In this document: positions 1-10,400 of the stretch, piece after piece
How the letters are laid out: every line of letters starts with the position of its first letter
How positions within the stretch are numbered: position 1 is the first letter of the stretch
NCBI RefSeq assembly: GCF_019097595.1
Contig: NC_080719.1
Span: forward strand, 12,634,001-12,698,000
Reading direction: 5' to 3'
DNA: 64,000 bases
Source of the DNA: Hemibagrus wyckioides
Lineage: Eukaryota > Chordata > Actinopteri > Siluriformes > Bagridae
Made by a program: the position numbers and the translations under genes
The notes under the pieces: generated by a model
What the model was told of the DNA's origin: nothing
The model's input: the letters and a program-made list of their open reading frames with translations, nothing else
Database searches by the model: none

Positions 1-59
1 AGTTTAATGTCTCATTGCACTCTGAAATGAAAGCATAGTACAAATAAGCAATTGGAGTT

Positions 60-1075
60 AAAAAAGAAATCATGGAATCAATTTATAGACCAAAATGCAT
101 TCTAAACTTTTGACTCATCAAAGTAGCCACTTTTGGCAGATATAACAGCTGAACACACTCGTGCCATTCTTTCTACAACAGAAATCAAATATTCTTTAGA
201 AAGTTCTTCCTAAATCTGTTGCAGAAGGTATTGCATGGCGCTGCAGAATGCTGTGGTAGCCGTTTTGGTTCAGGGTGCCTCTCACTTTGTACAAGTTACC
301 GACCCTGGATCCAGCAAAACAGCCCCAAACCACCACACTTCCTCGTCCATGATTGACAGTTGATGCCACACACTGTGGAACCATCCTTTCGCCTACTTGA
401 AGGCGTACAAAGATCCTGCGTGATGAACCGAAGATTTCAAATTTTGATTCATCAGTCCATAATACCTTCTTCCAGTCTTCAGTAGTCCAATGGCGGTGTT
501 TCATGGCCCAGGCAAGCCTCTTTGTCTTATTCTGACATCTTAGCAATGGCTTTCTTGCTGCAACTCATCCTGTCAAACCTGCAGCTCGAAGTCTTCTCTT
601 CACAGTTGAAACTGAGACTTGCTTACTACGACCACTATTAAGCTGTGCTTGAAGCTGTTGTCCTGTGAACTGCCTATCACGCAGGCTGTTAACTCTCAGA
701 AACTTGTCCTCTGATTCAGTTGTGGCTTTGGGTTTGCCAGACTTCTTCCTGTCAGAGTTTGCCCCAGTTTCTGAGTGCCTTTTGATGGTGAAGGAAACTG
801 TGCTCACTGACACTTGACTTTCTTTGCAATTTCTCTGTGGGAAAGACCTACATTTTTAAGTGTTATGATGGTCTGTCTCTCTTCCATTGTTAGTTGCCTT
901 TTTCTCACAATACTGTTCAACTGATGCTCATGAGGGTATGGTACCACAGTGTGTTCCAACACTGCTTTTATGCAGACAGAGGGGGTTGTAAGTAATCTAG
1001 AAAAGTTGGAACACCTGTAGGAATTAGTAGCACCAGCTTTCAAGTCTTGATCAACCTCCATTGCTGCAGAACAGC
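60..1075 (-). mobile_element. Degraded Tc1/mariner transposon (copy 1)
   Basis: Three minus-strand pieces together give a Tc1 transposase. 1061-804 carries the N-terminal helix-turn-helix start (LTMEERQTIITLKNVGLSHREIA). 813-565 carries the second DNA-binding half and ends in a TGA just after AAGLTG. 546-196 carries the start of the catalytic domain (WTDESKFEIFG with the first Asp, then GRGSVVVWGCF). Reading continues through the TGA in the same frame, but there is a frameshift near 805-813. The part holding the second Asp and the Glu of the DDE triad is missing, so the copy is dead. Exact terminal repeats were not resolved. Confidence 0.85.
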
Positions 1076-1499
1076 TTTAAACTGTTAACCCATTTTGTGT
1101 TCCCTGAACAACTCTATGCGAAGGAGATGTGTTGCACTGCATGAGGCAAATGGTGGTCACACCAGATACTGACTAGTTTTCGGACTATATATATATATGA
1201 CCATCTGCCTAATATCCCCCTTTTGCTGCCAAAACTGTCAGGAGTTGATGCCTTCACTGGTGCAGAATCCAGACCCAAATGCAGGGATAACATGAAAAGT
1301 GGTTATTTTATTAATAAATAACAAAAACTACAGAGACAATGAAAACACTAGGGAAAACTAGGCAGATAAGAACAAACTAACAAACACAAACAGAAAGCAG
1401 GAGGCAAAAATTAGTAGGTAAAGACAAGGACTCAACAAACACAAACACAAGGCAGCAGGGATAAATAGGAAAGGTAATCTTTGAAACGTAAGGAACAGG

Positions 1500-2440
1500 T
1501 GTCCTTTAAGTCCTGAAAGTTGTGAGGTGGAGCCTCCATGGATCGGACTTGTTTGTTCAGCACATCCCACAGATGCTTGATTAAATTGAGATCTGGGGAA
1601 TTTGGAGGCCAAGTCACCTCAGACTTGTTGTTGTGCTCATCAAACCATTCCTGCACCATTTTCGCTTTTTGGCACTGTGCATAATCCTGCTGAAAGAGGC
1701 CACAGCCATCGGGGAATACCGTTTCCATGAAAGGGTGTACATGGTGTGCAACAATGCTTAGGTAAGTGGTACGTGTCAAAGTAACATCCACATGGATGGC
1801 AGGACCCAAGGTTTCCCAGCAGAACATTGCCCAAAGCATGACACTGCCTCCTCCAGCTTGCCATCTTCTCAATGGGTGTCCTGGTGCCATGTGTTCCCCA
1901 GGTAAGCGACGCACACATACCCGGCCATCCACAGGTAAATGTAAAAGAAAACGTGATTCATCAGACCAGGCCACCTTCTTTCATTGCCCATTGTTGGCAC
2001 TTTTTGTGGTGCACAGGATCAGCATGGGCACCCTGACTGGTCTGTGGCTATTCAGCCTCATACACAACAAACTGTGATGCACTGTGTACTCTGACACCTT
2101 TCTGTCAGAACCAGCATTAACTTCTTAAGCAATTTGAGCAACAGTAGCTCGTCTGTTGGATCTTATCACATGGGCCAGCCTTCGCTCCTCACGAGCATCA
2201 ATGAGCCTTGGCCACCCATGACCCTGTCTCCGGTTCACCACTGTTCCTTCCTTGGACCACTTTTAATAGATACTGACCACTGCAGACTGGGAACTCCCCA
2301 CAAGAGCTGCAGTTTTGGAGATGCTCTGATCCAGTCGTCCAACCATCACAATTTGGCCCTTGTCAGACTCGCTCAAATCCTTACGCTTGTCCATTTTTCC
2401 TGCTTCCAACACATCAACTTATGTTCACTTACTGCCTAAT
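1500..2440 (-). mobile_element. Degraded Tc1/mariner transposon (copy 2, different family)
   Basis: A transposase can be read from an ATG at 2394 ([16 protein letters not shown]) down to about 1510. It has three in-frame stops: two TAA in the DNA-binding half and a TGA just before the catalytic domain. The open catalytic stretch (1974-1432) shows WSDESRFLL (first Asp), GGGSVMLWAMFCW and FQQDYAQC (second Asp). The Tc1 motif normally ending PIEHLW reads LIKHLW, so the catalytic Glu is replaced by Lys. It is an old, inactive copy, unrelated in detail to the copy at 60-1075. Confidence 0.85.
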
Positions 2441-2537
2441 ATATCCCACCCACTAACAGGTGACATGATGAGGAGATAATCAGTGGTATTCACTTCACCT
2501 GTCACTGCTCACAATGTTATGCCTTCATTTGTTAATA

Positions 2538-2572
2538 AAAATTAATTTTATTTATTTATTTATTTATTAAAC
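2538..2572. repeat. TTTA-type microsatellite
   Basis: Run of TTTA/ATTT units directly next to the Tc1 remnant. Confidence 0.8.
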
Positions 2573-2754
2573 AGGAGTCATTGCTCCATCAGAATGCACC
2601 ATACTCTCACTGCTGCAGCTGCAGCACAGTACAAAATGATCCGCAGCCTTCACTGAACCTACAAGCCACACCTACCTACAACCTATAAAAGCCACAACTC
2701 CTTAACAGGAACTAAAAAAAAAACAGTTTAATAAAACTAAAACAGACACCCAGC

Positions 2755-2975
2755 CTGTTTCACCTGAAATGAAACACACGGAGGCCACACCTTCTTCAGT
2801 GGAACTGACATTCAAAGGCCAGACTTCCTTTACTAGGACTGATACACACAAAAGCCACACCTTCTGTAGTAGAACTGACACACACCAAGGCAATGCTTCC
2901 TTCAGTTGGGCTGATACACACAAAGGCCAGGGCTCCTTAAATGAAACACACAGAGGCCACTCCTCCCCCAGATGC
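2755..2975. repeat. Degenerate minisatellite, about 36-bp unit
   Basis: About six diverged units of the pattern 'ggactgacacacacaaaggccacac...ttc'. The open frames across it on both strands are by-products of the repeat. The unit resembles the much larger array near 32.6-33.5 kb. Confidence 0.65.
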
Positions 2976-3089
2976 TGTTGTGTGTGGCATCTTTCTAAAT
3001 TCTACATCTGTACATGTTTCATAGTATTAATAATATTTAACTTTCCTTTACCACTGTACTGTATACCATACACAGGTTTAAAATCATAC

Positions 3090-4226
3090 CTGATGTCCCT
3101 CTATCACATGTCCTTTAATCACACACAGCGCATCATACAGGCTCAGTCCCGTCAAGTCTCCATCTCCAAGCCCCATAATATCACACAGGACCAGAGCAGT
3201 GGGACCAGAGTCTGATTTCTCTCCACTCCGTCTGATGGGGAATGACTGGAGCTGTGAGACAGGACATTTTATTGTAACATTTTATTTTCTCAATCAATAA
3301 ATATGTTGAATTCTGAATTCTGATTGGTCCAATATTGATTAATTATCTACAACTGCAGCTCTGACAGTAGTGCAGATGCAAATCACAGCTTTAATTCACT
3401 CATCAATTCACTCATTCTAATGCATTATTGTTCGTGTCGCTCATTTATGCTCTTCAAGAGAAAATAGAGAGGCTGCTGAGAGAATGACTCTTTAAGTAAG
3501 AACAGGAAATAACTTTTTAGCACGTATGCCATAACATTAAATACATTTGTACAGACTATGACATTTGTAAAACTATGACATATTTGCTTTGTAATAAATT
3601 TGTAATACTTTGTAAAACTTTGTAATAAAAATAAGTTGTGCTAAAGTATATTTTATTTTATTTCATTAGTTTTGCTACTTGTTACCTCATTAATGATCTC
3701 ATTAATCTGTCAGTGTTTTGAGAAATATTGTATGAATATTTACCACAATCCTTAGCCATGTCTCTCTAATTTTTAGTCTTGTCTGTCTAATATCCATCCT
3801 CATTTTCAGCCCCATTTCATCATGGATGTTTTTTTATATCCACTATCCACGTTTTTAATAACCACTTACAAAACAAAAGTCTGCTTTGTTTTTGTCAAGC
3901 TGTGTCATGACCCCCACCAGGTATATTAACAATTCTTTAATCATCTCTAATAAATGAATTTCCATGATACAATTTCTTTTTTGTCATCTTTACCCTTTTT
4001 GTGAAGCTTGCAGAAGCAGATGAGCCCACCATAGCCCGGTTAAGGACACGTCCAGAAAAAACTGACTGCACAGAGCTAATGAAACTGGATTTTCCTGCAG
4101 CAACAGGACCCAGAAGCAGGACTCTGGCCTCGGAAGCGGCCCCCCTGGCCGGTGTGTATGACTCGACCTTCTCCATCAGTTCCTCCCTGGATCTTTTAGC
4201 ACAATATATAACACGACTTGTATACT
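3090..4226 (-). CDS. Interferon-induced protein 44-like GTPase, core exons (partial gene)
   Basis: Two minus-strand exons match the IFI44/IFI44L family, cytoplasmic GTPase-like proteins induced by interferon. The first ends at 3994 at AGG|GTAAAG; its start is uncertain (acceptors possible at 4226, 4192 or 4186). It encodes EELMEKVESYTP followed by ARVLLLGPVAAGKSSFISS, a Walker A P-loop (GxxxxGKS). The second runs from about 3253 (after a polypyrimidine-cag acceptor) to 3090 at CAG|GTATGA and encodes IRRSGEKSDSGPTALVLCDIMGL, holding the DxxG motif, then IKGHVIEGHQ. Both junctions are phase 0 and fit together. The later exons, with the remaining GTPase fold, are not visible to the left, where only Tc1 copies and minisatellite lie. 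The gene is therefore truncated or continues beyond the window. Confidence 0.8.
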
Positions 4227-4520
4227 CTGTGTCCATGAGTATTACACATAAGTATGTAGAAAACCTGCTGGAATACTGACTCTGAGGTCCAGTTCACTGA
4301 TCTCCATGGAGTGTCAAGTAGCTGTAAAGCTGGACACAAATTTGCACAGTGAGTTAGTAATGCAACATGGAACAACTACAGGACATACTGCTATAGGAAA
4401 ATAATCAACAACAGTGCAATGTGAACTATATGATTTTATAGTAATAGTAATTTATAGGGACTGTCCATAGAAAAATAGTCAATTTCAGGGTGGCAAACAT
4501 GACTGTATTTTATTTCTTAC

Positions 4521-4653
4521 CTATGCATGTGTTTGTGAAGAGCCCTTTGTTCTGCTTGTTGTCCTTCTTACTTGCTAAAGCTGCCTCATTTTTGATAAGT
4601 AACAGCATATACAAAACAGGTGAAAAGATTAACATGCCATCAAAGATTTCACA
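4521..4653 (-). CDS. Candidate extra exon of the IFI44-like gene
   Basis: An open 133-bp segment lies between a strong acceptor (tttatccaccccag) and a GGTAAG donor. It encodes CEIFDGMLIFSPVLYMLLL followed by a Lys/Asn-rich stretch. It exits in phase 1, and an acceptor at 4226 in the next exon would keep the frame. I do not recognise the peptide, so this is a splice-signal prediction only. Confidence 0.25.
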
Positions 4654-5254
4654 CTGGGGTGGATAAAAGAACTTTAATATAAATCATAATTATATAATTA
4701 AATGGAAATATTTAGTCACAAAATGGAAAGTGTAATGCTTTTAGCTATACCGAGTAATAGCATTAAATGAAATATTAATACCACAGAGCTGTAGAGTTCT
4801 AGCTAGTGATTGGTCAGAATGTGTGGATTGTACAGGTGTACAGGTTTATATTAACGCACTCATCTATACATGTAACCGCTCATTCACAGGTAAAGTGCAC
4901 ACTCCATGTTAATGTTTTGAACAAAGACAAATGTGTAACCATTCATATGGTGATGTCTTCTGTCAGAAGAGTTTATTTAAAATGTATGGACGGGGTCAGG
5001 GTCAGCACATTGTACCAGGTTATCAAATTCAAGCGAGAGGAAAAAGAGAGACCACTGAGGGATTGATATTGCAAAAGCATAAGCGAGAACAGAACTAACA
5101 GGAATTAATTTAATTGCAAATGAACAAAATGTATCATTGTAATCTTTGTCAAATTGCTGTGGTTAAAGAGGAATAAAACACTGAGGAAAGTGCTGTTTTA
5201 GGAAGATAATTACCTCTGGGGTTGTAACAATAAATCTGTTTCGTCAATTTAGCT

Positions 5255-5258
5255 TTAA

Positions 5259-5294
<36 letters not shown>
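5255..5294. repeat. AAT trinucleotide microsatellite
   Basis: About twelve AAT units. Confidence 0.9.
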
Positions 5295-5295
<1 letters not shown>

Positions 5296-5564
5296 CATGT
5301 TAAACATCTGTAATTAAATTATTTTTATAAGATGTGTGTATGCATAAATTTGGTTATGACAAGCGAGAAGTGCAAAACAATATAACAAATCCAAAAACAA
5401 AATAACAAATCAGAAAACACAATAACAATTCAGACAATTCGGAAAAGAGAGGTATAGTTTGTGAATAGAATTATTTTTGGAGGAATTCTGATTCTGATTG
5501 GAGGAGGCATCTGTCACTCAAGATATACAGGCAGTACAGCAGGCTGGGGCAGTGGAAAGTTGAT

Positions 5565-5813
5565 TCACATTTGTATGAACGCAGTTCTGTGCTTATAACG
5601 CTCTTTACATCGTTTAATCTGGAATAGTTTGGTCTTCGAAACGTGTTCTTTAGGTGTTTTTAGAAATTGCAAACTAAACTTTAGCTCATGATACTCTATC
5701 AGTATATCCAAAATCATTTCATATGAATATCCTTCCTCAAAGTAGCCTTGAATGAATTCCATTTTCTTACAAACATAAATATATATGTTTATTTTAAAGT
5801 CATTAGAAATCAT
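5565..5813 (-). pseudogene. Possible helix-turn-helix remnant of an integrase-like element
   Basis: Open frame of 82 residues with the pattern FIQGYFEEGYSYEMILDIL then EYHELKFSLQFLK. This resembles the N-terminal helix-turn-helix that precedes integrase (rve) cores in a group of animal integrase-like genes: YF..G.s..eI...L...H...iS...Lk. No integrase core follows. It could equally be a fortuitous ORF in the IFI44-like intron. Confidence 0.3.
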
Positions 5814-5967
5814 TCAAAAAAATGATTTCAAGTGAATGCAGAACTCCACACATCTCGGCCACCGTAGAATTTTAATAAAACACGGTATATAATACAAGAA
5901 AATGTTCAATATACAATTGCAGGTGCTGTTTAAGACTGGATCTGTATTATATTCTCTTTAAATGACA

Positions 5968-7465
5968 AATGCAAGTGAAAAAACAGTAGGCAAATTTATA
6001 AAATATAATGTACAACAAATAAAAACCTTACGTCGAACACTGGGGAGAGTCGATGGCGTCTCGGTTGCTTCTTTTGCTTGATTAAAAACAGCTGCAAAGA
6101 AATAAGAGCAAATGTGATAACTGACCACATGGTGAAATCTTTTTAGATGTACGCGTAACATTGAAGAAGACTGCATTGTAAGCCATTTGTGAGTCTACCA
6201 ACTATACAAATGTATATTGTTTAGCTTGGTAGCTAAACACATTCACTCCTGTATTTGTATTTGAATAATCCACATCACCTGTTAAACAGAAAGAGAAATT
6301 CTTCTAATTTCTGGATCATCCTTTTTTCTTTATTTTTACATACTTTTTTATTTTTGTGATGACACAGTCTCGATGGTATTACCTGTGGTACCGTGCTAAC
6401 CGTTTCAGTGAGACATGTACAAGTGAAAAACTTACAAAATATAATGCACAACAGATAAAAACAAGCTAAAAACCTACAAAATATAATGTACAACAAATAA
6501 AAACCTTACGTCGAACACTGGGGAGAGTCGATGGCGTCTCGGTTGCTTCTTTTGCTTGATTAAAAACAGCTGCAAAGAAATAAGAGCAAATGTGATAACT
6601 GACCACATGGTGAAATCTTTTTAGATGTACGCGTAACATTGAAGAAGACTGCATTGTAAGCCATTTGTGAGTCTACCAACTATACAAATGTATATTGTTT
6701 AGCTTGGTAGCTAAACACATTCACTCCTGTATTTGTATTTGAATAATCCACATCACCTGTTAAACAGAAAGAGAAATTCTTCTAATTTCTGGATCATCCT
6801 TTTTTCTTTATTTTTACATACTTTTTTATTTTTGTGATGACACAGTCTCGATGGTATTACCTGTGGTACCGTGCTAACCGTTTCAGTGAGACATGTACAA
6901 GTGAAAAACTTACAAAATATAATGCACAACAGATAAAAACAAGCTAAAAACCTACAAAATATAATGTACAACAAATAAAAACCTTACGTCGAACACTGGG
7001 GAGAGTCGATGGCGTCTCGGTTGCTTCTTTTGCTTGATTAAAAACAGCTGCAAAGAAATAAGAGCAAATGTGATAACTGACCACATGGTGAAATCTTTTT
7101 AGATGTACGCGTAACATTGAAGAAGACTGCATTGTAAGCCATTTGTGAGTCTACCAACTATACTAATGTATATTGTTTAGCTTGGTAGCTAAACACATTC
7201 ACTCCTGTATTTGTATTTGAATAATCCACATCACCTGTTAAACAGAAAGAGAAATTCTTCTAATTTCTGGATCATCCTTTTTTCTTTATTTTTACATACT
7301 TTTTTATTTTTGTGATGACACAGTCTCGATGGTATTACCTGTGGTACCGTGCTAACCGTTTCAGTGAGACATGTACAAGTGAAAAACTTACAAAATAGAA
7401 TGCACAACAGATAAAAACAAGCTAAAAACCTACAAAATATAATGTACAACAAATAAAAACCTTAC
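5968..7465. repeat. 478-bp tandem array, about 3.1 units, nearly identical
   Basis: Each position recurs 478 bp later; for example, the same open frames end at 6496, 6974 and 7452. The three units differ at only a few bases (such as tatacaaatg versus tatactaatg, and atataatgc versus atagaatgc), so the expansion is recent. Each unit holds a 60-bp exon-like segment (6032-6091, 6510-6569, 6988-7047), described separately. Confidence 0.95.
6032..7047 (-). CDS. Three tandem 60-bp symmetric candidate exons
   Basis: Candidate exons at 6988-7047, 6510-6569 and 6032-6091 (minus) are each preceded by a T-rich tract ending tttctttgcag and followed by GTAAGG. Each is 60 bp, enters and leaves in phase 1, and encodes a 20-residue unit containing FNQAKEATETPSTLPSVR with no stop when joined. 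Because the exon is symmetric, unit number can change without shifting the frame. The upstream start exon (7466-7567) encodes a diverged version of the same peptide. Belonging to the IFI44-like gene downstream is an inference from strand and position. Confidence 0.5.
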
Positions 7466-7567
7466 ATCCAAAACTGAATCTAGATGATGGCACCTCGTTT
7501 GCTTCTGCTGCTTGATTCAGTCCTCCAAATTTGATTGTAGCCTTTTCCATGATTTACACCAACCTTT
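7466..7567 (-). CDS. Candidate first coding exon of the IFI44-like locus
   Basis: After a clear acceptor (tgtacattttctag) an ATG at 7550 opens MEKATIKFGGLNQAAEANEV, then PSSRFSFG, and stops at a GTAAGG donor at 7465 in phase 1. That is the phase required by the 60-bp exons downstream. The peptide aligns with their repeat unit: NQA.EA.E.PS is shared, about 9 of 19 residues. I do not know the function of this N-terminal segment. Confidence 0.5.
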
Positions 7568-7773
7568 CTAGAAAATGTACAAGAAAAAAACACTTAATGT
7601 TTAAACCATACAGTGAAGTAAATAAAGGCAAATCTTGGGGAATTGCTACTCCAACACTGCTGCAATGGTGAGTAAAAGTAAAGATTAGAAATGTACAATA
7701 CCCTGCGAAACGTCTCAGAAAAATGTTAAAGTCCAAGCTAGAACCAAAAGTGAAGTCTCACAGGTGGAGTGAA

Positions 7774-7788
7774 GAAACGAAACTGAAT
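7774..7788 (-). promoter_or_regulatory. ISRE-like motif, copy 1
   Basis: The plus strand reads GAAACGAAACTGAAT. It contains GAAACTGAA, close to the interferon-stimulated response core GAAANNGAAA. It lies about 225 bp upstream of the candidate ATG at 7550. The spacing of the first two GAAA units is one base short of consensus. Confidence 0.35.
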
Positions 7789-8343
7789 CTCTGTGCTTGA
7801 TATCCTGCACAGTGTGTCAACATTAAGCGACTTAACCACGCCCACTTTTAAGTTAGGCGCTTGTGATTGGACACCGATCCTCTGCCTTTTAACTGAAATG
7901 CAGTTTCCTGAAAGCATAAAATGGTGAAACTTCTCCATGCAAAATTCTCTCTCTCTCTCTCTCTCTCTCTCAGTTGTCAGTGAAGGGAGTGTCTGTGAGA
8001 AAAGCAAATGTATGTAGAAAAGCAAAACCGAAATCCTCCCCTAGACCTGTTCCATCCAGCAGAGGGCGCTAAATGGACTAAAGTTAGATAAAGCGTCAAG
8101 AAAAATGACTTATTCACCCAATTGAAACCATTTTATATCACAGCATTGTCAAATTATTCATATGAGAAGACGTAGATTGTTTTTCTATTATTCAGCTCAG
8201 TTTATTAACACACTCATTCTATTATGATTTCTCTAGTAACAGCTATTTCACAGGAACTGGTACAGCAGATGCGGCATATAATCTAAGCACAAAAATTCAA
8301 GTCCAAGCTAGAACCAAAAGTGAAGTCTCACAGGTGGAGTGAA

Positions 8344-8358
8344 GAAACGAAACTGAAT
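8344..8358 (-). promoter_or_regulatory. ISRE-like motif, copy 2
   Basis: Exact copy of the motif at 7774, carried 570 bp away by the tandem duplication. Confidence 0.35.
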
Positions 8359-8511
8359 CTCTGTGCTTGATATCCTGCACAGTGTGTCAACGTTAAGCGA
8401 CTTAACCACGCCCACTTTTAGTTAGGCGCTTGTGATTGGACACCGATCCTCTGCCTTTTAACTGAAATGCAGTTTCCTGAAAGCATAAAATGGTGAAACT
8501 TCTCCATGCAA

Positions 8512-9097
<586 letters not shown>

Positions 9098-9439
9098 GTC
9101 AGTGAAGGGAGTGTCTGTGAGAAAAGCAAATGTGTAGAAAAGCAAAACCGAAATCCTCCCCTAGACCTGTTCCATCCAGCAGAGGGCGCTAAATGGACTA
9201 AAGTTAGATAAAGCGTCAAGAAAAATGACTTATTCACCAAATTGAAACCATTTTATATCACAGCATTGTCAAATTATTCATATGAGAAGACGTAGATTGT
9301 TTTTCTATTATTCAGCTCAGTTTATTAACACACTCATTCTATTATGATTTCTCTAGTAACAGCTATTTCACAGGAACTGGTACAGCAGATATTGCATATA
9401 ATCTAAGCACAAAAATAGAAAGAATGAAGAAATAAAGGT

Positions 9440-10400
9440 AAAAAAATTAATAAAAAGAAATCAGAGCAAAATAGGTAACTGATGATATGGAGATTTTTCT
9501 ATGTTGCCAAAGGTTTTGAGACACCCCTCTAAATCATTGAATTCAGGTGTTGTTTTTCAGGGGTTGGGCTTGGCCTCTTAGTTCCAGTGAAAGGAACTCT
9601 TAATGAATCAGCAGACCAAGACATTTTGGACAATTTCATTCTCCCAACTTTGTGGAAACAGTTTAGGGATGACCCCTTCCTGTTCCAACATGACTGCACA
9701 CCAGTGTAAAAAGCAAGGACCATAAAGACATGGATGAGTGAGTTTGGTGTGGAGGAACTTGAGTGAGTCCTGACCTCAACCTGACAGAACACCTTTGGGA
9801 TGAATTAGAGTGGAGACTGTGAGCCAGACTTTCTTGTCCAACATCACTGCCTGACCTTCTAGAGGAATGATCAAAATTTCCATAAACACACCTCTAAACC
9901 TTCCCAGAAGGGTTGAAACTGTTATAGTTACAAAGGGCGGGCCAACTCCATATTAAATTAATGTGCATGTAAAGGCAGACGTCCCAGTTTTGGAGTGGCT
10001 CGCAGCCTCTGCTCTAATTCATCCCGAAGGTGTTATATCAGGTTGAAGTCAGTCAAGTTCCTCCACACCAAACTCGCTCATCCTATGTGCACTGATGCAC
10101 AGTCATGTTGGAACAGGAAGGGGTCAACCCCAAACCGTCTCTGAGTCTACCAACAGTCTACCAACTTGTCTCTGTAACATGACAAGCTGTCAGAGAAAAA
10201 GTAACAGAGGTTAGTGAGGAAACTACTTTTACAGCTCACTAATGTGGCAGAAATGTATATTTTAGCTTTTTCACTCAACCCTGCTAACTAAACACATTCA
10301 CCCCTGTAAGGTATTTGGAATATTCCACATCACATGTTGAACAGAAAGTGGAATCCTTCTAATTCCTGGATCATACTTTTAATTATTGTGTTATTGACCA
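9440..10400. repeat. Diverged copy of the 478-bp unit, split by a Tc1 derivative
   Basis: 9455-9500 (agaaatcagagcaaaataggtaactgatg...) matches the part of the 478-bp unit just outside the exon acceptor. 10145-10400 (gagtctacc..., taactaaacacattcacccctgta..., aacagaaagtggaatccttctaa...) matches the rest of the unit in the same order. The intervening 9500-10140 is Tc1-derived. The acceptor-like cag of the other copies is changed here. Confidence 0.7.
9500..10141 (+). mobile_element. MITE-like Tc1 deletion derivative plus inverted fragment
   Basis: 9500-9550 resembles the left end of the Tc1 at 38.4 kb (ttgccaaaggttttgagacacccc). It is joined at a short GTT to the late transposase region (cagggg.tgggcttggcctcttag, ...ccaacatgactgcacacc, ...gacctcaacctgacagaacac), so about 650 bp is deleted. 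9996-10141 is the same late transposase region on the opposite strand, giving an inverted repeat. Several stops and deletions make it non-coding. Confidence 0.8.

Noticed and set aside
6275..7452. Repeated 73-residue minus-strand ORFs (MLYIIFCRFLACFYLL...)
   Set aside because: They occur because the 478-bp unit repeats; the frame crosses putative intron sequence and ignores the splice signals. A short TETVSTVPQ stretch ahead of a GT resembles the exon peptide but lacks a fitting acceptor and phase.
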